Notes under the pieces: generated by a model
Told to the model about the DNA's origin: nothing
Database searches by the model: none
The model's input: the letters and a program-made list of their open reading frames with translations, nothing else
Translations under genes and position numbers: made by a program
Source: Euryodendron excelsum
Lineage: Eukaryota; Streptophyta; Magnoliopsida; Ericales; Pentaphylacaceae
Assembly: GCA_033060915.1 (NCBI GenBank)
Contig: CM065385.1
Coordinates: 17,945,001 to 18,009,000, forward strand
Reading direction: 5' to 3'
Length of the DNA stretch: 64,000 nt
Shown: positions 23,067 to 33,784 of the stretch, one piece after another
Layout: every line of letters starts with the position of its first letter
Position numbering within the stretch: position 1 is the stretch's first letter

Positions 23067-26000
23067 TGTTACGCCTTGATTTTTCGCACCTGAAAAAAAT
23101 AAGGGAGAAAAACACAGTGCTCTCTCGTTAGAACTCATCCTCCTAGAAGATCGAGTGGGACCAGGTTTGAATTGAAAAATTGATTTGTTTGAGGGCTTTT
23201 GGAAAAAATTTGAAGTCGCCACCTAACTCGATTAAGGTGAGCTAGGTCACCTAAAACTAAGCACAATCTGAAGATTACACTTAGGGTTTTTGAAAACAAT
23301 TTTTAAAACTCCCTCAAGAGAGGGTTTTTAAGAAAAGAGGTTGTTTGGCAACCTTTGAAAATATTTAAGCTCTTCTTTAAAAATAACTTCATTTGATCTT
23401 TGAAAACAGTGATCTAGGTTTGGAGGTTGGTTACGTGTAGAGAAAACGCACTAAGCTATCACCCTACCTTGCCCTTGTGGTACCTACATCTCTATTCACT
23501 CTAGGTTCACTCATTCAAAATCTTTGATTAATAAATGTCCAAAACTATCCACTTGATTTGAAAAATAAAAAAGTTGACATGATGCATGATAATGCGATTG
23601 CAAGAAGAGACTTTGATTTTAAAAGTAGATTTGAAAAGACTTGAGTTAATTTGAAATGGATTTGAAAAGATAGATTTGATATTGAAAGAAAGATTTAGAA
23701 ATTGGAAATAGAGATTTGAAAATAGATTTTTGGAATTGGAAGTTTGAAAATTGTAATGGAATTGGAAACTTGAAAAAAGTTATGAAAATGGAAGTTTAAA
23801 AAAGGTTATGACCGCACTCATAAAGGTTACCTACGTATCTCTTTTTAGAAATTAGGTCAGTGGTAATTCGGATAAGAGTCTGATAGAAAATTTAATTTGA
23901 AAAAAGTTTGATTTGAAAAAGAGGTTTGATTTGGAAAAGGGTTTGATTTGAACTTTGACTAGAAGATTTGAAATTGAACTTGGAATTAACTTTGATTTGA
24001 AATTGAACTTGAGGATTTGAAATTGATTTTGATTTAGAAAGATAGAACTTAGAAGAAGAACTTGGACTTGATTTGGAAAGATTGAGATTTGAAAACATTT
24101 TGACTTGAATGGAAGTTTGAAATACCATCTCAGTTTAGAAAAGAATTTTTGGAGAAGAGTTGGAAGCTTCCTAACTCTAGGGTTAGGATCGAACTAGGAT
24201 CTAGACATCCTAAGACTTAGGGTAACCTAGGGTTGAAGCATGTAATTGACTTGAACTTGAAAAACTTGATTTTGAAAAGTTTGGTTTTAGGAAACCTAGA
24301 CTTAGAAAATACTTGAGGTTTAAGAAAGATTTTATTTGACTTGGAAGGGATTTAGAAAAGATTTGACTCGAATGTTGGACTTAGAAGATTTGGAAAGTTG
24401 GAGTCTATAAAAGATTGAATGTAGAAAATCTTGAAATTAGGAGAGCTTCGAAATAGGAAAGTTCCATTTTAGAAAAGTTTTATTTTAGGAAAGTTTAAAA
24501 TAGGAAAGGTTTTGAATTTGGGAAAGCTTCGAATTAGAAAAGTTTTAAATTAGGAAAGTTTCAAATTAGGGAAGTTTAAAATTTAGGAAAGTTTCCTTTA
24601 TAAGAAAAGTTAATTTTGGAAAGATTTGAAATTAGAAAATTTGATTTAAGAAAGATTCAAAGTTTGAGTTTTTGAAACACTTGAAGTTAGGAAAAATTTG
24701 AAAACTTAGAATTTGGAAAGTCGAGATTTGGAAAGGTATGGAATTAGGAAAAGTTTGGGTTTAGAAAGATTAAGAAGCTTGAAGTTTAAGGAAATATTTG
24801 AAAGTTTAAGTTTTGAAAAATTAAGATTTAGGAAAGTATGAGATTAGGAAGGATTGGAATTAAAAAAGGTTGAAATTAGAAAAATGTTTGATTTAGGAAA
24901 GATTTGATCTCTATTGAAAAATTAGATTTTATTTCCATAAAAAGATGATTTGATTTTGTTTCCAAAGACAGATGATTTGATTTGGTTTCCTAAGTTGGGG
25001 GATTAGATATGGCATAGAATTGGAAATGAGGAATTTTGGAAAACTTAAGTTTGGAAGGCTATAGTTTTGGTATAAGAAAAGTGATCTAAGATTTGACGTA
25101 GAAATAGAAGTTTTGAAAATCTATGTTTTGAGGTAAGATTGAAAATCATGTTTTAGGAGGGAAAATTATGTTTTGAGGCTATAGTTTTGGAGGGAATTTC
25201 TAGGAAGAAAATTTGAAGAGTGTTTTTAAAAAGTAGAATTTTTGAACAAAGTTTTTTGAAAGGAATTTTGGAAAGAGTTTTTAGGCAAACAAGTTTGAGA
25301 AGAGATTTTTGAGAAGATTTAAACAGTGGTTTTGGAAAGTAAGTTTGAAAAGCAATTTGGAAAGGGATTTGAATGTGAACTTTTGCAAGCCTCTAAAAAT
25401 ATCTCACTTTCCTAAAACAATTCCAACCATAAAAAAAATTAAAACTATTCTAGGATTGTGATTTTGAAAATAACAAGGATTTGAAAATATGGACCATGAA
25501 AGTCACTTTAAATGTAACACTTTTCTAAAGCAACCCTAACCATGGAAAAGCTAGAATCACCTTAGGACGATGATTTTGAAAATAAATTTGAAAAAAGAAG
25601 ATTAAATGTAAGTTTTGAAAATGATTTTTGATGCAAGTTTTGAAAACAAATTTGAAAACAAGTTTTGGAGAGATGCATGATCATGATATGCACAATGCAA
25701 GTTGGGGTCGTGAACATATAAGGTTAAAGACTTCACCACATAATCAAGGGGGCTGAACCCACGTAGTCTACGGTTAGACTAAGAGAAAACCCCTGTCACG
25801 GTGACCTTCAATAGCCTAGTCCTACACATGAACCGGGGAGTCCCTTGTTTCAAGCATACAAGAAATGGGGGTAGAAAATGGGGATTAAAATAGAAGAAAA
25901 CCCAAGTGGGTTAAGAGAGAGAAAAGAGAGGGGGGAATTGCGTAAACGTAAATAGAAAACCTACCTTGTGTCTTCTTTGTTTTGCTTAATTTATTTACTT

Positions 26001-26264
26001 TGTTTTACTTCGGTCTTCGAGAGCTTGCTTTGGCTCGGTCTTCGAGAGCTTCCAAGTTACAGCACTTCAAGTCTTCAATGGAAGTTTTGGGGGCTAGCAT
26101 ATGAGTGTATAAGAGTGTATGTATGCTAGGGTTTAGTGTATGGGGGCTAGGGTTTAGAGAACCTAAAGAGAGCTAGGGTTTGTAGAGGCTTCGAGCTCTG
26201 TATATCAAAGAGCAGAGTTTTTGGACTTAGTTTGTGAACTCTTTTCACGCTGAAGGAGGCTCTG

Positions 26265-26272
26265 TATTTATA
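26265..26272 (-). promoter_or_regulatory. LTR TATA box (5' LTR promoter)
   Basis: TATAAATA on the minus strand, followed by CAGAGCCTC, at the position conserved in all family LTRs. It would drive the minus-strand element through the PBS at 23066. Confidence 0.65.
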
Positions 26273-26325
26273 GACAGAAGACTGAATTGGTGTCTGCTGT
26301 AGTGGCCCTAGGAAAAACTTTATAT

Positions 26326-26348
26326 TGGCGCCACTCCTAGTGGCGCCA
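26326..26348. repeat. Perfect U3 palindrome TGGCGCCACT-cct-AGTGGCGCCA
   Basis: Ten-base perfect arms flank a 3-base centre, about 55 bp upstream (minus strand) of the TATA box. A second degenerate copy follows at about 26,364-26,388. Equivalent sites occur at 12661-12679, 12697-12720 and 30,753-30,772, and degraded forms near 2,938-3,055. Confidence 0.85.
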
Positions 26349-27875
26349 GGCCATTTTTTGGCTTGGTGCTACTACTAGTGGCGCTAGCCACTTAGGAAAC
26401 TTTTAAAGTCGGCAACCAATGTATCTTTCAAAGATTTGGGCGCTTGTACTAGTGACTACCATGCAATTTTTAGTCTGGCTTCACTAGGAGTGACTCCGAA
26501 GAGTCTAGGAATGATTTAAAGGGCCAAAAAGGGACATGAACCCTTAGAATAGTGTCTCGAGCGTAGCAAACTTAAAAAATAATGTCAAGATGTGTTGAAA
26601 GGGTTGACCGGGCCATTAGAGGCAAAACGGTCAATCGGGCCGGAAAGCTGCCGGGATGGACTTGGAATAACCCGAAAGAAGACTCAAGGCTTGGAAACAT
26701 TACCTAGAATGTTCCAGGAGGTTACCGGTTTGATACCCAGAGCCGGTGTGGTTAGAAAAGGTGATCGGCCCACCAGGGGCAAAACGGTCATTTTGTATCA
26801 GGTTTGCCAGAACTGACTCAGAATGATTTAGAAATGCATCGAACGATCAGGAATACTAATAAAAGCGTTCCCGAAGGGTTACCGATTTAATACCCAGAGC
26901 CGGTGTGGTTCCCGAGGCGCTTGGATGCCTAGGGGTAAAATGGTTATTTTGACCATATGGTCTCGAAATTGGCTCGAAACCAACTGGAAGACACCTAATC
27001 ATGCCGGATTGTCTTTACGACAATCTTAGAAGGGTGGACTTATCGTTTTGAGGACTTAGGTACTTTCTCGAGAAATGTATTGAAAATTGCCCAAGGGGCA
27101 GTTTGGTCATTTTTACCGGAGTAGGCTAGCAGATACTTGTGTTGACCTGGGTTTTGAGTATTTTCGTCACTCTAACGGTGGTCCCGTGATATAGGGGTTT
27201 GTTGACAATTTCCAATGTTAACTTGTTTATGAGTGTTTCCGCCATTCTAACGGTTGCGATGTTTACAAGTGTTTTCGCCACTCAGATGATTCGCAATCAT
27301 TCCAGAGACTGCCTGATCTCAGGAAGCTGTTAGGTGGACTTATTACCTGAGAAATCAACTTTCTTGAAAGGCGTGCCGAAAAGGACATTTTTTATTGGCG
27401 AGCTAGCAGGCGCCAAAGGTGGACCGTTCTACCATCTCGGAGACTTAGAGTCTCGTCTGCATCGACGAGTTTGAAGGGAGTTACTGTTTCGAAGATTTTT
27501 TTCAAAAAACGTGCCAAACTGGATTGACTTACCACATTGAGGGATCAACTTTCTCGAAAGGTGTGCCGGACTTGATTTGAACTAGAACTAGACTAGAATT
27601 GGATTTGAACTGGAACTGGATTGGAATTGAATTTGAATTGGAATTGAGATTAAAAAGGGGACTTACCGTCTTTGAGAAGACATGCCCACTAGAATTGGAC
27701 CGGATAATGTGCCAAGGGCATTTTGCTTCTATTTGGGCCCAATGGACCCACGAAGTGATCGATTGACGGGATTATGTTTGAAAAATTGGTTTGAACTGGA
27801 CTATGACCATATTGACTTGAATATAAGTCTGGACGAACTGGAGACTGCCAAGTGGGCAAAAATGAGGTGCTTACA

Positions 27876-28247
27876 GTAACCAACCCTCGAACCATAGATT
27901 TCTATTTCGAAGACCAAAATTAGAGTCACATTTTCAAAGGGCTTTCAAAAGGTTAATAAGACTTCTTTTCCAAAAAAAAAAACCTTCTTAAAAAGGACAT
28001 TTTCAAAACCTTTTTCGAAAAACCTAAGTTTAGTTTTCAAATTACACTTAGTTTTAGGTGACCTAACACATCTTTAACTATATTAGGTGGCAACTCTCAT
28101 TTTTTTCAAAAAAGACCTTAAATCAAATCAAGTTTTCAAGTTTAAACCTAGTTGCACTCATCTTTTTAGGAGGATGAGTTCTAATGAAAGAGTACTGTAC
28201 TTTTTCCCGAGCCAAAAGAGCTTGGTTCAAAAAATCGGGGCGCAACA
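27876..28247 (+). mobile_element. 3' terminal stub of a plus-strand family LTR
   Basis: It starts GTAACCAACC, homologous to 5,869 onwards in the left LTR, and ends ATCGGGGCGCAACA, the family LTR terminus. The rest of this LTR is missing because the minus-strand element abuts it at 27875. It is a separate copy from the left LTR, which still has its own terminus. Confidence 0.65.
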
Positions 28248-28361
28248 TTGTTCATAGCAATAAAAATCAAAATGAAAGCCTGCTCATTTTAAGGACCAAG
28301 ACTAATAAATGGGAGACTAAGACTACAATTCATGATTCACCATAATACAAATCCATCAACA
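28248..28361. other. Unannotated spacer
   Basis: A short AT-rich spacer between the LTR stub and the copia-like LTR copy. I see no feature. Confidence 0.5.
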
Positions 28362-29670
28362 CAACAAAAAATTCTGATCTATTTAGCATAAACTAATCTA
28401 CGTGATTAGTATCATATTTTTAAGATCTTTTTGTTTGATTTTGAGCAATAGCAGATATGAACTTTGAAACCCCTCTTTTTTTATCTTAAACAACAAGCAA
28501 CAGGAACAAGCATGAATCACTGCTCGTACTCGACCTTCAGACTTCTATTGTATCCCTCGTACAAGCTTAATTCCAGAGAGAGTGGGCTCGCAGATACTAG
28601 GCTTTCTATCTCTCACATGAACATGTATCTTAGATTTTGAGTAAGTGTCACCCTAGAAGCTTATACAATGTGTATATATAGAGGTTACAACAACAACCAC
28701 AAGATTAATATGACTAGGGCTTCTTACGCAAATAATGATTCCTAATTCAACCCGACTTAATCCTTATTTGCGTAAATTATAATTAATACTACTAAAGAAT
28801 TATAATTGCACTCCCTATTATACTAGAAATTATATTTCGAACTTTATATTATTAAATGCTTATTTATCTTCCCACGTTAAGATTACAGATACATCTCTAT
28901 TAAATTAAATTATTAACAATTAAATATAATAGACTTATTTAATTCATTGAGACGTTACACTCAACTTATTTGATATGTCAAATTCATAATCCACTTGCAG
29001 AGTTTGACATAATAAAAACTTATAAACTTTCTCAATAGAGTATCATCAATTCTTCTACCAAGATGTGGATTTCATCAATAATTAATACTCACAATACACG
29101 TAATATTATCGCCTAACTCACTGAGTTTATTGACCCATAGAGAATCTTACTCTTTTGTGAATTAAAATAATAAACACTACATTTACGTGTGTCATAATTA
29201 TATTAGGATTAAGAGCATAAACACTCATAATAACCATGAGGTATTAATTGTTTTATATAGTCAATTTAAAAACAATTACTTTTAACATGGTGCTATTTAA
29301 TACACACAAAGGGTACTAGTACAAGCAATTGGAACTATATTTTTTTTTTCCTATAGTCATGACAGACCTATTAAAACCTTGTGCTACAGTCCTACTGATA
29401 GTGTGTGTAGTTCCATCTAAGACTGTGAACTATAAGCTTATATTCTATAAGAACTAATGATTTAATCTTCCCTGTGTAAGTCATACACTACACACTAGAT
29501 CATATACTATATAGAATAAATAACATATATGCTTAATCATTAAATGAATAATATAAGGCAAACATTGCTCATACAAATTCTTATTAAAATAGAATAACTA
29601 ACTTATTAATAAATACTAAAGCTATTAGAAAAAGCATATCTTTTAGTATAAATCTCTAATAGTTAGGTGG
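28362..29670 (-). mobile_element. Copia-like LTR copy, minus strand
   Basis: Its reverse complement aligns end to end with 33,785-35,052. Shared blocks include AGAGATTTATACTAAAAGA at the start, TAATAGGTCTGTC-TGACTATAGGAAA, GGGAGTGCAATTATAATTCT, a TATATATA promoter-like box (about 28,672-28,680), GAGCCCACTCT-TCTGGA and GATACTAATCA at the end. The end resembles the U5/PBS junction of plant copia elements, but the PBS itself is lost. Divergence of tens of percent implies old independent insertions. Confidence 0.5.
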
Positions 29671-29739
29671 TGCTACCTACCTTTTTTTAAGCCTCAAAAC
29701 CGATATCCTTTTATCCGATGTGGGATCGTGATACAATCA
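29671..29739 (-). mobile_element. Start of the 3' LTR of a TRIM-like short element
   Basis: On the minus strand from 29735 it reads TGTATCACGATCCCACATCGG. This matches the TGTCACGATCCCACATCGG type of LTR start used by short plant LTR elements. Removing the solo LTR 29740-33445 joins it to the tiny internal region at 33446-33507. The rest of the LTR is broken by the copia-like LTR copy. Confidence 0.4.
29735..29739. repeat. Target-site duplication AATCA (left copy)
   Basis: AATCA directly precedes TGTAAGC at 29740 and recurs at 33446-33450 directly after the LTR end TGACA. Confidence 0.85.
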
Positions 29740-30791
29740 TGTAAGCATCCCATTTTTGCTCACTTGGCAATCTACAGCTTGACCATACTCACTTCAAATA
29801 CCGGAACACAATCAAACCCAAACCGACCTTCCAAACTCTAGTCCAGTCAATCGGTCGCTTCTTGGGCTTGTCGGGCCCACTTGAAGCCAAATGACCAAAA
29901 TGTCCCTAAGGCATCATTTATGTCTAACTCCTTCCAAGATTGTCTTAGACAATATTGCCTTAGACAATTAGGCATGCTCAAAATGCCATTCAAACCAATT
30001 TTGGACCCATTGTAGTGATTTCTGGTCAAAATAACCATTTTACCCTAAGCGTCCCGATCGCCCTCGTCAACCACACTGGCTCTGGGTATCAAATCGGTAA
30101 ACCCTTAGGGCACTCCCACGAGTATCCTCGGTCTCCAAATGTCATCCCTGTCCATTCTGGGACCCTTTTAGTAATTCCCAGTTCAAATGACCGTTTTGCT
30201 TTTGGCGGGCCTGTCATCCTTCTCAACCACATTGGCTCTAAGCATTAAACCGGTAAACTCCTAGAACACTCCTAATAGTGCTCCCCAACCTTCAAATCCC
30301 TTTCAAGTCAATCCCGAACCTGTTCCAATGTTTCCCAATCAAATGACCATTTTGCCATTAGCGGGCCGATCGTCCTTTTCAACCACTCCGGCTTTGGGTG
30401 TCCAACAATAATCCTTTGGAACACTCCTAATAGTGTTTTTGACCCTCCGATGCTATCTCGGTCCATTCTGGTATTTTTCAGTTCAAATAGCTGTTTTATC
30501 CCTAATAGACCGATCATTTTTTTCAACCATTCCAGCTCTAAGTATCAAACTAGCAACCCCCGAGGTGCTTTTGGGTGCCCTTATCTCTTTTGTAGCTAGG
30601 CCTCGCAGCCCGGCAGCTTTCCAGACCAAACTGGAGCCACTCACAGTGGAGCCAAGCCAAAAAATGGCTTGGAGCTACTAAGAGTGGTGCCTAGATCTTT
30701 TCCTTGCGACCCAAGTCAAATCAAATCTTTAGATTCATTACCATATCAGGGTGGCGTCACTACTAGTAGCACCACCTCCTTAACTTTTGCC

Positions 30792-30799
30792 TATAAATA
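30792..30799 (+). promoter_or_regulatory. LTR TATA box of the plus-strand solo LTR
   Basis: TATAAATA followed by CAGA, in the family's conserved position downstream of the palindromic U3 motifs. Confidence 0.6.
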
Positions 30800-31379
30800 C
30801 AGACCACCCCTATGTATTCTAGGTCTAGAAATCACAAGCCTTAGGATGATTTTAGCCTTTTCATGGTTAGGATTTCCCTAGGAAGGTGACACATTCAATA
30901 TGACCACCAAGGTCTACATTAGCGTTTCAAACCCTAGTTTGTTTTCAAAATCACAACTCTAAAGTGATTTTAGCATTTCCATGGTTAGGGTCGGTTTAGG
31001 AATTGGTATATTCAAAGAAGCCTCCAAAGGTCACATTAGTGTTTTAAGCCCTAAAATGTCTCTTTCAAAATTCAGTTTTCAAACCCCTCAAAATCTTATG
31101 TTCAAAAGGTTTTTCCACAAATTGGTCCAACAATTACTTTCTTAAAGCCCGCCCCAAAGTCCATGTCATAGGAAAACCTAGCTTTGTTCCCTAACTCCAT
31201 CCAAGCATTCATTGCATTTAAGTTGTGTCAAAATGGTTTTTAAAATCTTTGTTGCATTATGTTTTCAAAAAATGCATAACTCTCTTTAGTTGTTTCCCAA
31301 AAGTCACATATAAAATCATAAGATTTTCAATTCAAATCTTACCTTTTTCAAATCAAATATTTCATTTTTCAATTCAAAT

Positions 31380-31690
31380 CTTTCCTTTTGGGAACAAAAT
31401 CAAATCCTCCTTTTTTGGAAACAAATCAAATCTTTTTTTTTTTAGAAACAAATCAAATCTCTCTATTTTTTGAAACAAAATCAAATCTTCTATTTTTTGA
31501 AACAAAATCAAATCTTTCATTTTTCAACCCAAAATCAAATCTTCCCATTTTGGAAACTAAATCAAATCTTTCCCTTTTGAAAATAAAATCCAACCTTCTA
31601 TTTTTGGAAATGAAATCAAATCTCTCTATTTTTTAAAAAAAAATTCAAATCTTCTATTTTTGGAAATAAAACCAAAACCAATCTATTTTT
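31380..31690 (+). repeat. 30-bp minisatellite inside the solo LTR
   Basis: About ten copies of a unit close to 30 bp with the core GGAAACAAAATCAAATCTT and a T-rich spacer. Being a multiple of three, it creates an apparent repetitive reading frame (ETKSNL...F), which I do not regard as a gene. Confidence 0.75.
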
Positions 31691-33445
31691 GAAAATAATT
31701 TAAATCTTTCCAATAGTCAAACATTTCCTTTCTCAAGAAGATTTCCTTTTTCAAAATTTTCCTAAAATAAAATTTTATTTTTTCTTAGAACTTTCCTAAA
31801 ATGAAACTCTCCTTTTCAACTAAAAATCATATATTTTCATATTGCATCAAATCAAATCTTTTTACTCCAAGATCCTTTCTAAACCCTAGATTACGTGCAT
31901 CCCAAGTTACTTCCAACCCTAGGTTGTCTAACCTTACGTCAACCAAACTCTAGAAGATTTAATCCTAGGTCCATCAGACCCTAAGTTGATCTAGCTCTGA
32001 GTCAAACCAACTATAAGTTACTTTAACCCTAGTTTGTCCAGTCAAGGTTAGGTGGCTTCAAGATTCTAACTCTGGGACCCTTTTTCAAATCCCAACTCCA
32101 ACCCAAAAATATTTTATGAGGAAAGGTCTTTTAAACTTGTCTCAATCCAAAATGGCTAGACACTTACCATTTTTCGAAAACTATTTCTAAAATGACTTCA
32201 AAAACTCACGACCCTAAGACGATCCTAACCCTTTCTTGGTTAGGGTTTCTTAAGGAAACTAATACATCAAATGAAACCTACATGGTTTATTTTAGGGTTC
32301 TTAAACCCTAAACGTTTTTCAAAACCTTTTTTCAAAAGACTATTTTCAAACATCACATTCGTAAAATGACCCTCGGCCTTCTATGGTTAGGGTTATCCAA
32401 GATCAAGTGAGATATTCAAACAAGGGACGTTTCTAGTCCCTTTTATTAAAAAGTGATTTTCAAGACTCATATCCTTGAAGGAGTTTAGTTCCCACATAGC
32501 TAATCTCTCAAAGGCAATGAAACATCAACATACCTTTCATAAGATACATAAAAACTGTTTTAAAAAATCTTTTCAAGACAAGTTCACGATAGTTTTTCGA
32601 AATCTAAATCCCGCTTTCAAATTCCATTTTAAAAGTAATTTCAAAAACACTCCAACATCTATTTTCAAATCAAAACTCTCTTCAGTTCAAGTTTCAAAAC
32701 ATTTCAAGACTCCCAGGAGTCTCTTTTCAATTGGACTCTTATCCAAATTATGACTGACCTGATTCTCGTCAAAACGAGATATGTAGATAACTTTCATAGG
32801 TGAGGTTATAACCCCTTTTCAAACTCAAATACCCATTTTCAAAATTCAACTCCAAGTTTCTTTCAAACTTTCTTCAAATTGCATCGTGCAAACACTCATC
32901 CCAAAAGTGATGACAAAATCTTTTTCTTAAAATCTTTTTAAAAGTGGACATAAGTGGACATTTAAGAATCGGAGATTCAAATGAGTGAATATAAGGTGAA
33001 AGGGCATGTAGGTACCGTAAGAGCAGGTTATGGTGATAGTCTTCGGTTATCTTCACTACACGTAACCAACTTCCGAATCTAGAATCACCATTTTCAAAGA
33101 CCAAAACGTAGTCATTTTCTAAAAGGGCTTAAACATTCTCTAAAGGTTGGCAACCAACTTGATTTTTCAAAAACCCTCTCTTTATGAAGTTTTTGATAAC
33201 TTTTTCAAAAATTCTAAGTTTAGTCTTCAGGCTTTACTTAGTTTAGGTGATATAACACACTCTTAATCATGTTAGGTGGCGACTCCAAATCTTTTTCAAA
33301 AAGCCCTTAGTCAAAATGCATTTCAAGTTTGAACCTCGTCACACTTGTCCTCTTAGGAAGGTGAGTTCTAACACGTTAGAGTACCGTGCTTCTCCTTCGC
33401 CGGGTTGTGGAAACCTCGGCAGGGCCAAAAAATCGAGGCGTGACA

Positions 33446-33507
33446 AATCACCCACCCGAATTTGCGTCACGCGTCGGATCAAAAGTTGGGTTACTCTGAT
33501 ACTACTT
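33446..33507 (-). mobile_element. Tiny internal region and PBS of a TRIM-like element
   Basis: On the minus strand, an LTR ending CGTGACA (33508) is followed by AGTAGTATCAGAGTAAC (33490-33506). This resembles the initiator tRNA-Met primer site TGGTATCAGAGC of copia and TRIM elements. Only about 60 bases later, after ATTCGGGTGGGTGA, comes the next LTR start at 29735 (once the solo LTR is removed). There is no room for any gene, as in TRIMs. Confidence 0.45.
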
Positions 33508-33784
33508 TGTCACGACCTTAGACTTTCACCAATGTAATAGTGCCAACACTCAACTTAAACACCCTCCTGACAAAGTTAAATCAGCTTACAACTTGAAATA
33601 AGCAAAGGTCAAGACAAAGGAAAGATAGAAGAGAGTTTGAGAGAATGTAGCATTATATTGCACTGTAGAAGTTACAACTCACTTTGGATCGATTGGCCAA
33701 AAGAGGTCTCCCATTTATATAGATTTTTACCTCCTCATTGAACAGTGGTGATTAATTTCATCTAATGATGCGGAGTGATTTGTA
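33508..33784 (-). mobile_element. 5' LTR part of the TRIM-like element with a TATA box
   Basis: It runs leftward on the minus strand and ends TCGTGACA at 33508. A minus-strand TATA-like box (ATCTATATAAAT) at 33713-33724 is about 200 bases upstream of the PBS. The upstream part is interrupted by the copia-like LTR at 33,785-35,052; 35,053-35,325 may be its continuation, since the minus strand there begins TGTCACGAGC at about 35,325. Confidence 0.4.

Larger units (their letters stand above)
23067..27875 (-). mobile_element. 5' LTR of the non-autonomous Tat/Ogre-like element, minus strand (4809 bp)
   Basis: On the minus strand it begins TGTAAGCACCTC at 27875 and ends GGCGTAACA at 23067, followed by a PBS-like site. 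Length matches the nested solo LTR (4810 bp). It keeps an uninterrupted version of the site into which that solo LTR inserted in the partner 3' LTR. It carries the TATA box at 26265-26272 and a perfect 10+3+10 palindrome at 26326-26348. The sequence right of 27875 is a stub of another plus-strand LTR, so this element inserted into an older family member. Confidence 0.7.
29740..33445 (+). mobile_element. Solo LTR of the Tat/Ogre-like family, plus strand (3706 bp)
   Basis: It begins TGTAAGCATCCC, ends AATCGAGGCGTGACA and is bracketed by a perfect 5-bp duplication, AATCA. It is about 1.1 kb shorter than its relatives but retains the TATA box (30792-30799), the degraded palindromes (30,628-30,775), the GTAACCAAC block (33,061-33,071) and the terminus. 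A 30-bp minisatellite at about 31,380-31,690 replaces much of the AG-rich array of the other copies. It inserted almost exactly at the internal-region/3' LTR junction of a TRIM-like element. Confidence 0.85.

Noticed and set aside
31225..31636. Frames with repeating ETKSNLxxF peptide
   Set aside because: They are an artefact of the 30-bp minisatellite inside a solo LTR.
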